Source: Arenibacter latericius DSM 15913 (lineage in GTDB: Bacteria; Bacteroidota; Bacteroidia; Flavobacteriales; Flavobacteriaceae). Taken from it: 64,000 nt of DNA. The stretch is taken from NCBI RefSeq assembly GCF_000424985.1, contig NZ_AUKX01000005.1, positions 62,001-126,000 on the forward strand, given 5' to 3'. Positions 1 to 10,800 of this stretch are shown one piece after another; within the stretch, counting starts at the first letter, position 1; every line of letters starts with the position of its first letter. Below the pieces are notes generated by a model. That model did not search any database and was not told the DNA's origin. It was given only the letters and a program-made list of their open reading frames with translations. The translations under genes and the position numbers were made by a program.

Positions 1-2796
1 CTACAGGGAGCTACTCCAGGCCTTACCATTACTTCGCCTAGTGGACAAATTGGAGAAAACCCCACTATTAAATTAAGGGGTTCTGTTGGTACTTTGGGTA
101 CAGGTGGTGGAGCACAACCGTTAATCTTAGTAGACAACGTAGAAATTCCAAACCTACAGTCTATTAACCCTGAAGACATTGAAGAAATATCCGTATTAAA
201 AGATGCAGCTTCTACTTCTATTTATGGAGCTAGAGGAGCTTGGGGAGTTATTCTGATTACTACTAAAAAAGGACGTAAGAACAGAGCTCCTTCAGTAAAC
301 TACTCCAATAACTTCTCATGGGCTACTCCAACCGTGACCCCAAAAGTAGCACCCGCTGCTGAAGGTGCCGAGATGGCATTTGCGGCAGTAAACAGAAGAA
401 TACCTTCTTTACAGTCATTTGGTGTAGTAGGGATGAGAATAGACCAATTGGCTATCGAAAAGATGAGAGAATGGGACCAACAATACGCAGGTCAAGATCT
501 AGGAATGGAAATGGTTGAAGGTAGAGATTACGAAATTAGAGATGGAAATCTTTTCTTCTACAGATCTTGGGACCCAAGAAAACTTTTTGTTAAAAAATGG
601 GCTCCACAGCAAAAGCAAGACTTTTCTGTTACCGGTGGTGGAGAGAACACTACATACTACCTAGGATTAGGTTACTTAAATCAAGGTGGGGTATATAAAA
701 CTAATCCCGATAAATACGAACGTTACAACCTTAACCTTAGTATTAACTCAACCGTAACGGATTGGTTAGATCTTAGAGCTAAGGTGATGCACAATAATTC
801 CTCACAGGAAGATCCCTTTAAGTTTGGTTCTGCAACTTATGACGCATGGTACTACACCACAAGATGGCCTGCGTTCTACCCATATGGTACTGTAGACGGT
901 AAACCGTTTAGGAACCATATTTCAGAAGTAGAACAGGCTAAAATGAATGAAAACAATTATAGCCTATCTAGAATTAATTTAGGAACTACCATAACCCCTA
1001 TTGAGGATTTAGCAATTAATTTTGACTTTACCCATGACAGGGTTGAAAATCACGATAAGCAAGTAGGAGGAACTTTGTACGCCTATAATTTTTGGGCACA
1101 GGGAGCAGACTTCTCTTATGTACCGTATAGCAGCTCTGCTTATGACCGTGTGCAATACAACTCTAGCTGGAGTAGAAGAAATACCGCAAAAGCATATTTA
1201 GTTTACGATAAGACTTTTGATGATCACCAACTTAAATTCACTTTCGGTGGAGATATGGAAAAATATGACTATTGGTACCACTATTCTCAGAGAAGAGACC
1301 TTCTTAACCCTGATCAAGGTGAATTAGCACTGGCAACAGGAGATATGTTTGTTGGTGGCGATAGAAATAAATGGAACACTTTAGGGTTCTTTGGTAGAAT
1401 TAACTATGCCTATAAAAACAAATTATTATTAGAGCTAAATGCTAGATATGATGGTTCTTCTAGACTTTCCTCTGATAACAAATGGGGGTTCTTCCCATCT
1501 GTATCTGCGGGATATATCTTAACCGAAGAAGAATTTATGGAATCTTTAGAGCCCACATTATCTTTCTTAAAAGTAAGAGCTTCTTATGGTTCTGTAGGAA
1601 ACCAAAATACCTATCTATCTAGTATTTACAGGATTATGTCCTCTAGATCTTCTGGATGGCTAATAAACGGAAACAATCAACTTACAACAGGAACTCCAGG
1701 TGCATTACCATCTTCCCTAACTTGGGAAACTGTAACCACCTTGGACTTTGGTTTAGATGCTAAGTTTTTTAATAATAAGCTTGGGATGACATTTGATTGG
1801 TACGAGAGAACCGTTAGTGATATGCATAGTTCAGGGGTAACCCTTCCAAGCAGCTTTGGCACCTCTTCTCCAAGACGTAATTACGGAGAGCTACAGACAA
1901 AAGGTTGGGAATTAAGCTTAGACTACAAACACCAGTTTGACAATGACCTTAGAGTTAGCGCAATGGTGACTTTGACAGATTTCAAAGAGAAATTGACCAA
2001 ATTCTCTAACACAACTAATAGCATTTACTCTAATTATGAAGGAAGAGTATTAGGTGAGATATGGGGTTATGAAACGGACAGATTCTTTACCGAGGACGAC
2101 TTTAACACAGATGGTTCTTATGCCAATGGCGTAGCAGACCAAAGCATTTATGAAACCAACTCATGGTTTAAGTATGGCCCTGGAGATGTTAAGTTTAAAG
2201 ATCTAAACGGAGATGGCGTAATTGACTACGGAACCAATACTGTAGGGGATTCTGGAGATATGAAGGTTATAGGTAATTCAACTCCAAGATATCAGTATGG
2301 AATTCAATTGGGTGCCGATTTTAAAGGTGTAGACCTTAGCATGTTTATGCAAGGAGTTGGAAAACGTGATTTCTGGGCTAATGGTCCAGTATTTATCCCA
2401 GGATATAGATATGGAGAAGGTTGGTATGAGCATCAATTAGATCATTGGACTCCTGAGAATCCTAATGCCTATTACCCTAGACCTAACGATCAACAACAGA
2501 GTAACAGTAGAATGAACTTCTTACCACAGACTAAATATTTACTTAACATGTCTTACCTACGTATGAAGAACATTACACTAGGATATTCTTTCCCAGAGTC
2601 TGTATTAAATAAATTAAATTTAGACAGACTGAGATTATACTTCAGTGGTGAAAACTTATTTGAATTTAGTGGAGTAGAAATTCCGGTAGATCCAGAAGTT
2701 GACTATACCAATGCTGGCACCAATGACACCTCTACCTTTGGAAGAGTCTATCCATTTAGAAGATCGTACTCTTTTGGACTTCAAATATCCCTATAA
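1..2796 (+). CDS. SusC-like TonB-dependent outer-membrane receptor (5' truncated by window edge)
   Basis: SusC/RagA-family TonB-linked outer-membrane channel that imports oligosaccharides or glycopeptides together with its SusD partner. The frame is open from base 1, so the signal peptide, the carboxypeptidase-like domain and the start of the plug lie outside the window. Visible first is the end of the plug domain (IKLRGS..., ILVDNVEI, EEISVLKDAASTSIYGARGA, the last being a SusC hallmark). A long beta-barrel region follows, with the late DLNGDGVID motif and a C-terminal strand ending in an aromatic-rich FGLQISL-type sequence. A TTG near base 94 is only an internal codon. The SusD partner starts 16 nt downstream. 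The substrate cannot be read from this protein. The flanking NagZ, AnmK and GHL10 genes suggest peptidoglycan-derived amino sugars (inference). Confidence 0.95.
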   Translation, partial: LQGATPGLTITSPSGQIGENPTIKLRGSVGTLGTGGGAQPLILVDNVEIPNLQSINPEDIEEISVLKDAASTSIYGARGAWGVILITTKKGRKNRAPSVNYSNNFSWATPTVTPKVAPAAEGAEMAFAAVNRRIPSLQSFGVVGMRIDQLAIEKMREWDQQYAGQDLGMEMVEGRDYEIRDGNLFFYRSWDPRKLFVKKWAPQQKQDFSVTGGGENTTYYLGLGYLNQGGVYKTNPDKYERYNLNLSINSTVTDWLDLRAKVMHNNSSQEDPFKFGSATYDAWYYTTRWPAFYPYGTVDGKPFRNHISEVEQAKMNENNYSLSRINLGTTITPIEDLAINFDFTHDRVENHDKQVGGTLYAYNFWAQGADFSYVPYSSSAYDRVQYNSSWSRRNTAKAYLVYDKTFDDHQLKFTFGGDMEKYDYWYHYSQRRDLLNPDQGELALATGDMFVGGDRNKWNTLGFFGRINYAYKNKLLLELNARYDGSSRLSSDNKWGFFPSVSAGYILTEEEFMESLEPTLSFLKVRASYGSVGNQNTYLSSIYRIMSSRSSGWLINGNNQLTTGTPGALPSSLTWETVTTLDFGLDAKFFNNKLGMTFDWYERTVSDMHSSGVTLPSSFGTSSPRRNYGELQTKGWELSLDYKHQFDNDLRVSAMVTLTDFKEKLTKFSNTTNSIYSNYEGRVLGEIWGYETDRFFTEDDFNTDGSYANGVADQSIYETNSWFKYGPGDVKFKDLNGDGVIDYGTNTVGDSGDMKVIGNSTPRYQYGIQLGADFKGVDLSMFMQGVGKRDFWANGPVFIPGYRYGEGWYEHQLDHWTPENPNAYYPRPNDQQQSNSRMNFLPQTKYLLNMSYLRMKNITLGYSFPESVLNKLNLDRLRLYFSGENLFEFSGVEIPVDPEVDYTNAGTNDTSTFGRVYPFRRSYSFGLQISL

Positions 2797-2812
2797 TTTT
2801 TAAATTAAAAAT

Positions 2813-4528
2813 ATGAAGACAATATATAAAATATCACTATTTTTTCTTAGCCTAACCGTATTCGTAGGCTGTGAAGACGACCTATTGGACGTGCCACCGC
2901 AAGATATGTTGGTAGACGAGACCTATTGGAGCAGTGAGGGTAATGTCAAGACTTTTGCCTTTGGCTTCTACACCGGTTACTTTAAAGGATATGGTTCCGG
3001 GTACACTTGGGGAAATTACTTCTCCGGGCAATCATTAAATGATGATTTTGCACCAACCAATCCACCTAGATTTGCCTTACAAGTTCCTACCTCTGGTGGG
3101 GGATGGGGATTTAGCTGGGTAAGAAAAGCTAATATCTTTATCAACAGAGTACCAACTGTACCTATGCCTCAAGAAGCCATAGATCACTGGACCGGGATAG
3201 GAAGGTTTTTTAGAGCCTTGGAATATCATGATTTAGTAGCAAGATTTGGAGACGTCCCTTATTATGATCAAGAATTATCTGAAGAGGATAACGAACAGCT
3301 ATATAAAACAAGGGATGATCGTACTTTTGTGATGGATAAGGTACTAGAAGATCTACAGTATGCAGCAGCTAATGTAAGGACATCTGTAGACAATGATGGC
3401 TTAGAAGTAAATAGGGATGTGGTACTCGCATTTATGTCTCGTATCATGTTATACGAGGGTACTTGGCAAAAATATCACGAAAACAACACAGCCAAAGCTT
3501 CTGAGTATTTGGAAGCAGCTAAATGGGCCGCTGATCAAATCATAAGCAGTGGAAATTATTCACTAGGGAATTATAGAGAGGTATTTAGTTCTTTAAGTCT
3601 TGCCTCGAACCCTGAAGTTATCATGTATAGGGAATACGAGCCAGGTATGATTACCCATGCGCTAAACAGTTATAACAATAAAGAACCACAAACAGGAATC
3701 TCTAAAAATGCTATTGACACCTATCTTGCAGAAGATGGTTTGCCAATCTCCCTATCTCCATTGTATCAAGGTGACCAAGGAATTGACAATCTAATGGCTA
3801 ATAGAGATGGTAGAATTTATGAAACCTTTGTATCCACAGAACTAAGAATTAATGGGGTTGCACCTAACCATTCAACAACAGGAATCGCAACACATAAGTT
3901 TTTAAATGAAAGTATAAAGGACGATCCTATTGGAAGCTCTAACTTAAACCCAACAGATGCCCCTATTATTCGTTATGGAGAAGTATTGCTTAATTACATT
4001 GAAGCAGTAGCAGAGTTATCTACCATAGGAGGAGCTGCTGTATCGCAAGGTGATTTAGACAAGTCCGTTAACGTATTAAGAGATCGTGACGGTGTTAACC
4101 TACCTCATTTACAAGTATTGGGAGATTTACCTGCTGTAGGTGGCGTGGTTTATGACGATCCAAATAGAGATCAAGATGTACCTGCACTTCTTTGGGAAAT
4201 ACGAAGAGAAAGAAGAGTAGAGTTGATCATGGAAGGTTATAGATTAGACGATCTTAAACGTTGGAAGAAATTGGAATATGTAGATATGGTTGCTAATCCT
4301 GAAATTAATCAAGGTGCTTGGATTAAGAAATCAGACTATCCTGATAGTGAACTAAATGATATCACCCTAACAGATGGAGAGGAAGGTTATATTATTCCTG
4401 CTTCAGCATCCTCTTCCTTAAGAGAGTTCGATAATGAAAGGGTATACCTCAGTCCAATTCCATTAGATCAAATTACTCTTTACAATGATCAAGGAGTTAC
4501 TTTGGAGCAAAACCCAGGATGGGAATAA
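2813..4528 (+). CDS. SusD-like surface lipoprotein (RagB/SusD family)
   Basis: Surface-exposed substrate-binding lipoprotein that caps the SusC channel. It has a lipoprotein signal peptide with Cys20 (FVGCEDD) followed by acidic residues, as is usual for Bacteroidetes surface lipoproteins. The N-terminal LLDVPPQ and the TYW motif are typical of SusD. The C-terminal half has the family pattern around ERRVELIMEGYRLDDLKRWK and a closing LEQNPGWE. The 571-residue length is normal. The start lies 16 nt after the SusC stop, so the two genes form an operon; a strong hairpin terminator follows the stop. The ligand is unknown from sequence and is inferred from the neighbours to be a cell-wall-derived sugar. 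Confidence 0.95.
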   Translation: MKTIYKISLFFLSLTVFVGCEDDLLDVPPQDMLVDETYWSSEGNVKTFAFGFYTGYFKGYGSGYTWGNYFSGQSLNDDFAPTNPPRFALQVPTSGGGWGFSWVRKANIFINRVPTVPMPQEAIDHWTGIGRFFRALEYHDLVARFGDVPYYDQELSEEDNEQLYKTRDDRTFVMDKVLEDLQYAAANVRTSVDNDGLEVNRDVVLAFMSRIMLYEGTWQKYHENNTAKASEYLEAAKWAADQIISSGNYSLGNYREVFSSLSLASNPEVIMYREYEPGMITHALNSYNNKEPQTGISKNAIDTYLAEDGLPISLSPLYQGDQGIDNLMANRDGRIYETFVSTELRINGVAPNHSTTGIATHKFLNESIKDDPIGSSNLNPTDAPIIRYGEVLLNYIEAVAELSTIGGAAVSQGDLDKSVNVLRDRDGVNLPHLQVLGDLPAVGGVVYDDPNRDQDVPALLWEIRRERRVELIMEGYRLDDLKRWKKLEYVDMVANPEINQGAWIKKSDYPDSELNDITLTDGEEGYIIPASASSSLREFDNERVYLSPIPLDQITLYNDQGVTLEQNPGWE

Positions 4529-4551
4529 TAGTTAAGTGTTAATTACATACT

Positions 4552-4590
4552 AAAGTACTTCAGGGCATTGCTCTGAAGTACTTTTTTTAA
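4552..4590 (+). terminator. Intrinsic terminator after susD
   Basis: A perfect 12-bp stem (4552-4563 pairing with 4573-4584, AAAGTACTTCAG) closes a short loop and runs into a T-tract. It ends the SusC/SusD transcript, so the next gene needs its own promoter or read-through. Confidence 0.85.
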
Positions 4591-4644
4591 TCTTAGAATA
4601 ATCGTTTTACAACAATACAATCTCCCCTCTATCCATAAAATTCA

Positions 4645-6207
4645 ATGAAAAAAAATTCCCATCACCTAATACTACTTGGGATTCTTTGCGTCCTGTTTAT
4701 AGGATGTAAATCCGCAAATAAATCAACTTACCTAGACAAACACCCCATTCCAACTGTAGAGACGAATAAAAAAGCAGTAAAATGGGACCCAAAAACACCT
4801 TATAATGTAGAAGAGTTTAGAGCTGCATGGGTAGCCACCGTTGCAAATATAAATTGGCCAAGCTCCCCAGGACTACCTGTTCATGAGCAACAAAAAGAAG
4901 CACTACAGCTTTTAGATTTCCTAGAAGAAAATAATTTTAATGCCGTTATATTTCAAGTCCGCCCTCAGGCAGATGCCCTATACAAAAGTAACTTAGAGCC
5001 TTGGTCTTACTACCTTACCGGAAAACAGGGAAGCCCTCCTGAAGTAACATATGACCCCTTACAATTCTGGGTACAAGCTGCCCACGAAAGAGGTTTAGAA
5101 TTGCATGCATGGCTAAATCCATATAGAGCACACCATACTGCAGGTGGCGAAATAAGCAGTTCTTCTATAATAAAAACCAATCCCGAATTGGTTGTAGAAC
5201 TAGAAAATGGTATGTATTGGATGGATCCATCCCTAAAAGGAACACAAGAACATTCCTTAGCAGTGGTTATGGACATTGTTAACAGATACGATGTAGATGG
5301 CATCCATTTTGACGATTATTTTTATCCCTATGACTCCTACAATAATGGGAAGGATTTTCCGGATGATAAAAGCTGGATATCCTATCTTAACAGTGGTGGT
5401 AAGCTATCTAGGCCTGATTGGCGACGCCAGAGTGTAAATACTTTTATAAAAAATGTTTATACTGGGATAAAAGAAGCTAAGCCGCACGTGAAATTTGGCC
5501 TTAGCCCCTTTGGCATATGGAGACCGGGCTACCCAGAATCCGTAGTAGGACTAGATCAATACGATAAGCTGTATGCAGATGCCAAACTCTGGTTAAACAA
5601 AGGGTGGGTAGATTACTATACCCCACAACTCTATTGGAAAATAAACAAAATAGGACAAAGTTTCCCTGAACTTTTGGGCTGGTGGCAAAGTGAGAACACC
5701 AAACAAGCACACCTTTGGCCTGGATTGAATGTTGGACTAGGTGGAGATGAGAAGAATGCCGATGAAGTAATTAATCAGATAATGATTACACGAGGAATGG
5801 TACCAAAAAGTAAAGGTGCCGTACATTGGAGTATAGCTCCATTAATTAAGTACGATAGTTTAGCCCTTGCAATAAAACAAGGTCCTTACAACAAAAAGAC
5901 TTTGGTTCCGCCTTCCCCTTGGTTAAACAACACACCTCCTACTCCCCCAAGTCTTCAAATAAAAAAAGATCAGGATTCCATTACCTTTTCATGGAACCAC
6001 CCGGAACAATATCAAGTTTTTAGGTGGGTATTATATTACCAACGCCAAGGCAAAAGATGGGAACACACCATCCTAAACCAAGGAACAACATCCTTAACCC
6101 TCCCCATTACTCAAGAAAATGGTAAATTCCCCATTGTTAAGGCCGGACTAACAGCGGTAGATAGAACAGGTAACCAGAGTGAATTTTTTGAATTGAATAT
6201 CAATTAA
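4645..6207 (+). CDS. GHL10/YngK-like glycosidase-family lipoprotein (DUF187)
   Basis: Predicted lipoprotein (Cys21 in LFIGCKS) of the glycosyl-hydrolase-like 10 family, PF02638, to which Bacillus YngK belongs. The TIM-barrel signature EFRAAWVATVANINWPS is at about residues 57-73. VDGIHFDDYFYP (217-228) carries acidic residues expected at the end of a barrel strand, and LSPFGIWRPG follows later. The last ~90 residues look like a fibronectin-III-type domain. Family members occur in loci for MurNAc or peptidoglycan use, but the exact bond cleaved is not established by this sequence. The gene is 12 nt upstream of a sodium:solute symporter and is probably co-transcribed with it. Confidence 0.88.
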   Translation: MKKNSHHLILLGILCVLFIGCKSANKSTYLDKHPIPTVETNKKAVKWDPKTPYNVEEFRAAWVATVANINWPSSPGLPVHEQQKEALQLLDFLEENNFNAVIFQVRPQADALYKSNLEPWSYYLTGKQGSPPEVTYDPLQFWVQAAHERGLELHAWLNPYRAHHTAGGEISSSSIIKTNPELVVELENGMYWMDPSLKGTQEHSLAVVMDIVNRYDVDGIHFDDYFYPYDSYNNGKDFPDDKSWISYLNSGGKLSRPDWRRQSVNTFIKNVYTGIKEAKPHVKFGLSPFGIWRPGYPESVVGLDQYDKLYADAKLWLNKGWVDYYTPQLYWKINKIGQSFPELLGWWQSENTKQAHLWPGLNVGLGGDEKNADEVINQIMITRGMVPKSKGAVHWSIAPLIKYDSLALAIKQGPYNKKTLVPPSPWLNNTPPTPPSLQIKKDQDSITFSWNHPEQYQVFRWVLYYQRQGKRWEHTILNQGTTSLTLPITQENGKFPIVKAGLTAVDRTGNQSEFFELNIN

Positions 6208-6219
6208 AATCAAACCCCT

Positions 6220-7680
6220 ATGAGCCCATTAATCGTTTTTGGAGTAATAGCCGCCTATTTTGCAATGCTAATGGCTATTAGCTACTTCACCTCCAAAAAA
6301 GCAGACAACAACACCTTCTTTACTGGTAACAAACAATCACCTTGGTATTTAGTGGCTTATGGAATGGTAGGGGCATCCCTATCTGGGGTCACCTTTATTT
6401 CTGTTCCAGGGGAAGTAGGCAATACTGCTTGGACCTATCTTCAATTTGTAATGGGAAACATGGTGGGTTATGCCGTTATTGCCTTTGTGCTAATACCGCT
6501 TTTTTATAAGCTAAACCTAATTTCTATCTATGAATATCTAAAAGATAGGTTTGGAATAAAATCGTACCGGACTGGCGCATCATTCTTCATTATTTCACAA
6601 ACTATTGGAGCCTCTTTCAGGCTCTTCCTTGCCGCATTAGTCTTACAAATTGCCTTTTTTAATGCTTTTGGAATTCCGTTTTGGGTAACTGTATTTATCA
6701 CTATTTTATTAATATGGCTATACACTTATAAAGCAGGTATCAAAACCATAGTATATACAGACACCTTGCAAACCACTTTCCTATTAGCAGCAGTTATCAT
6801 CAGTATTGTTGTAATTCTACAACATTTAGATCTAAAACTAGGGGATCTTTATGGGGTTGTAGCCTCTAATCCAATGTCTCAAGTTTTTGAATGGGATTGG
6901 CTATCTAACCGTAATTTTTTCAAAACGTTTTTAGCAGGTGTATTTATAACCATTGCTATGAATGGACTAGATCAAAATGTAATGCAGAAAAACTTAACCT
7001 GTAGAAATATAAAGGATGCCCAGAAAAATATCCTTTGGTTTTCGGTTACCTTCTTCCTCTCTACCATGTTATTCCTTGTACTAGGAATTCTAATCTACGA
7101 GTATGCAGTAAGCCATAATATTGCTATTCCAGAAAGAACGGATGATCTATACCCCCTATTGGCATTAAACTATTTTGGCATTCTAGCAGGAACAGTATTT
7201 CTAATTGGAATTGTAGCAGCAGCTTTCTCAAGTGCCGATTCTGCCTTAACAGCACTTACAACCTCCTTTTGCGTAGACATTCTTGACATCAGGAAAAAAC
7301 AATCGTCTCAAAAAAACATTAGGCAGTATGTACATATTGGTTTTACTATTCTAATGTTTACGGTGATCGTTATTTTCAATGCCTTTAATGACAGTAGTGT
7401 GGTAAGTGCGGTTTTTAAAGTAGCCGGATTTACCTATGGACCACTATTAGGGCTATTTGCATTTGGACTCATTTTTAAACAAAAGATACACGACAAATAT
7501 GTCCCCTACATTTGTATCCTATCTCCTATACTATCCTTAGTTCTAGATCTTAATTCCGAAACTTGGTTTAATGGTTTTAAGTTTGGATTCGAGATATTAT
7601 TGGTCAACGCAATGATAACCATGATTGGACTTTGGATGTTGACACAAAGAAATAACACGGTAAGCGCCAACGCTAATTAA
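6220..7680 (+). CDS. Sodium:solute symporter (SSS family), probable amino-sugar importer
   Basis: Inner-membrane Na+-coupled transporter of 486 residues with about 13 hydrophobic segments. Typical SSS stretches are GASLSGVTFISVPG near residue 50, the SIYEYLKDRFG motif after TM3 and AAAFSSADSALTALTTSFCVDI in the second half. It follows the GHL10 lipoprotein after 12 nt. Bacteroidetes sugar loci often pair SusC/D with an SSS permease, and related permeases serve sialic acid or MurNAc-type sugars. The substrate here is inferred from context (GlcNAc-MurNAc or MurNAc). Confidence 0.9.
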   Translation: MSPLIVFGVIAAYFAMLMAISYFTSKKADNNTFFTGNKQSPWYLVAYGMVGASLSGVTFISVPGEVGNTAWTYLQFVMGNMVGYAVIAFVLIPLFYKLNLISIYEYLKDRFGIKSYRTGASFFIISQTIGASFRLFLAALVLQIAFFNAFGIPFWVTVFITILLIWLYTYKAGIKTIVYTDTLQTTFLLAAVIISIVVILQHLDLKLGDLYGVVASNPMSQVFEWDWLSNRNFFKTFLAGVFITIAMNGLDQNVMQKNLTCRNIKDAQKNILWFSVTFFLSTMLFLVLGILIYEYAVSHNIAIPERTDDLYPLLALNYFGILAGTVFLIGIVAAAFSSADSALTALTTSFCVDILDIRKKQSSQKNIRQYVHIGFTILMFTVIVIFNAFNDSSVVSAVFKVAGFTYGPLLGLFAFGLIFKQKIHDKYVPYICILSPILSLVLDLNSETWFNGFKFGFEILLVNAMITMIGLWMLTQRNNTVSANAN

Positions 7681-7760
7681 AGAAGTGCTCTTTAAAAAAC
7701 GGCACCACTCATTAAGTGTTAATAACCACAAAACTCAATACTTATTGAATTAACTAGTTT

Positions 7761-7806
7761 AAACTTCCCTCCCTTTTAATTTTAGGGGACGGGAAGTTTT
7801 AATTTT
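7761..7806 (+). terminator. Terminator between converging genes
   Basis: The stem AAACTTCCC (7761-7769) pairs with GGGAAGTTT (7791-7799) and extends inward through CCC/GGG with one bulge. A T-rich tail follows on the plus strand. It separates the symporter gene from the opposing phosphodiester-glycosidase gene. Confidence 0.75.
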
Positions 7807-7879
7807 AACTCCTGAATTCTTTCTGCCGAATTAGTAATAAATGAAGCAACTCAAAAGGCTTCTGTTTATGTCTCCACTC

Positions 7880-10800
7880 CTACTCCTTCAACCGATACAT
7901 ATAATAGCCACCGCCTTTGTCCCAACTACAGAATATAAGTGTTTTTTCATCCGGTGACACCCCTAGCCCCCTTGGTTCTGCTCCATCCAACTCTGGTAAT
8001 TCCAAGGTCCAAACTTGCTTCTTATTTTCATCCCTATAATGAAAAGTGGAAGGAGAAACACCGCTAGATCTTGTTGCTACATACATTGCACCAGTCCTCG
8101 GCACCCGTAAGGCACTACTCCCTCCATAGGCACTAGTAATAGCTTCCTCTTCCGCATACTTCCGTCCGTCTTTACTAGTGTACACCTGTATCTTTGCTGT
8201 CCCAGGATCAGGGAAATAAAGACTTAATCCATCTGAACTCATATCAAACGTACGGGCCAAAATTCTATCTTTTAGTTCTATGGTTCTCACTAAGTCAAAC
8301 TTTGAAGGATCATTCTCGTTTTGTTTTAATACATAATTAGGATCGTCTGCAAAAAGAGACATAGCATAAATCTCCCCCGCCTCATTAACTCTTGGCGCTG
8401 TGATGGCACGCTCACCTGCTGGCACCTCCCATACCGCTATTCCTTCTCCGGTATTGGCATCTATCTTTATTAGACGCCTATTGATTCCCGCCAAAATATG
8501 TCCGTCTAAATCAACTCCTACTCCATTTACTGGACTAAGTTTATAATCTTCCCCGTTTATTGTTACTCGTTGTAAAGGAGAGAAACTGGTAGGAGTGCCC
8601 TCCGCAGTCCTAATAACAAACCCCTTGTTGTAATCGGCTAACCAAAGTTTATTACTTCCATCCCAAACGGCTCCATAACCTCCTCCTGATGGTACTATTT
8701 TCTCTACCAACACATAGTTGGGAGCTACTATTTCAGCGAAATCCACCAAGGGCTCATCAGACTTTATCAAATGTAACTCCGCTGTTGATGAAGGAGTTAT
8801 ATTACTCCCATCAGAAGCCAATATTCGATGGTATAATATTCCTGACTCCCCCTCCTTAATGTCCGACAAAAGTTGGTACCAAGTACGTTCAACAATTTTC
8901 AGCTTAGACTCCCTTCCTGTTTGTTTCTGCCATAGGATATTTTTAAAATCGGGGTCTTTAGACAATTGGTACGTATAGGAAACAAAATCCCCATCCTTAT
9001 CCATAGAAGGCTTCCATTCCACCGTGTACATGGTTTCTAAATTTCTAATACCATAAGTGTTTTTGGATTGATGTGATAAAATTTCCGATGCTTCCGGCGG
9101 AATATTGCTTAGCGGGTAAAGCTGTGTTCTATATTTTTGACCTTCCCATGTTACCTCAACGTTTAAAGCACCCACTGCAAGGGATTCCTTTAAATCTTGG
9201 GTTAACCCCATCTCTTCCTTAAATGCGAGTTGACCCTTTTTTCTCCGAGTAATTTTAAGTGACTTTATAGTATTACTCTCTTCGGTATTTCTCCCACTTC
9301 CCAAATTCACAGAAACATCTTTGGAAAAAGATTGATTTAGAAAGGTCAAATGCCCATCTAGGTATAAAGTTTTACCCCGAATTTCTGCTACTACCTTTCC
9401 TTTGCCCATACTATTATGGTCTACCCCTGTATCGAAAACCGACATAAAGTTCCCTTCAACATTTGTGAAATCTGTATCGATATCGCGACGAATAATATTT
9501 CCATTTACTCCGAACATAGCGGAAGGATACCTAGATGTTTCTAAAATTTCCATTTTGGAAGCATTCTTCTCTTTAATGTTATAGGTTGTATATTCTAACC
9601 TCTTCCCATCTTCAAAAATATCCACAATGGTTATGGTATTTTCAGGAAGGCGGGTATCTCCCAACCAAGCACGGGGACCAGAACCTGCAGCACCGGCATT
9701 CAGCAATTCTAGCTTACCTTTTTTTGCAGGATAATAGGCATGCTGGTGTCCACTGATATAGGTATGCACCTTATAATCTTCCAACAATCCTTGTAACTTT
9801 TTCGGATTCTCTAATAGATTCCCTTTAGAATCCCTTCCTTGGGCCACCCCATATAACGGCATATGCCCTATAACGAAACGGTTTTTTGCATTTATCGCCT
9901 CAGACGTTTTAAACTGTTCCTCTAACCAATCCAAATTTTCTTGAGTAATTACCGATGAGGAAGCCTCCCAAGAGACAAAAAACATTCCATTTTTCACAAA
10001 GGAGTAATAGTGGGGAAAATGAGATGCGTCTACAAAATTCAGTCTAGTCCTATCTATATTCTTCTCCCAAAATTTTCTGGTCGCCTCGTGTTCTATGGGG
10101 AAAGAACGTGGACCATCATGATTTCCTACTGTAAAAGCAAAAGGAATTTGGGCTTTATCCAAGGGATCCATAATATGTTTATTAAATCCATCCCACATCT
10201 TTTGTAGTTGTAGCGTATCCGAAATTCCCATTCCCGCAACCATATCACCCCCACACAACACCAAATCTGGTTTCCATATTCTTGGAATACGCTGCATAAT
10301 ACTATCTACTTGCCATTCGTAATCTGCAGCCCCCAAACCAGAATTCAAGTCGCTGATTACCGCTATTCGCATTGCCCCTCTTTTTGGAAGTTCAGGAAAG
10401 TCTTTCTCGGATACCAATCGTATAGCATCCGTGGTAAACCTGCCTTCTCCTCCACCTATAATTTCGATCATATCCCCAGCTCCTAAATGAAATGATCCCA
10501 ACACTTCCCATTTCCCTGGTTGGGATATGGATTGCTGGTTTACAGAAAGGGTGTCTATTCCAGAAGTACTATGCACCACATAGAAGACCTCATCAGAATG
10601 TGCTTCATCCTTAATATACCAAACTCCTAGTTGGTAGGTATTTCTTCTAATATTTTCTAATTGATATACGGCCTTATTAATACTATTCACCATGCTACTT
10701 CGCGCTGGCGTTTCACCATAATAATTATTATCCCTGCTATTTTTCCAAATACCCACTTCGGAATAAAAAGGGCTATCCGTATCTAAAATGATAACTTCAC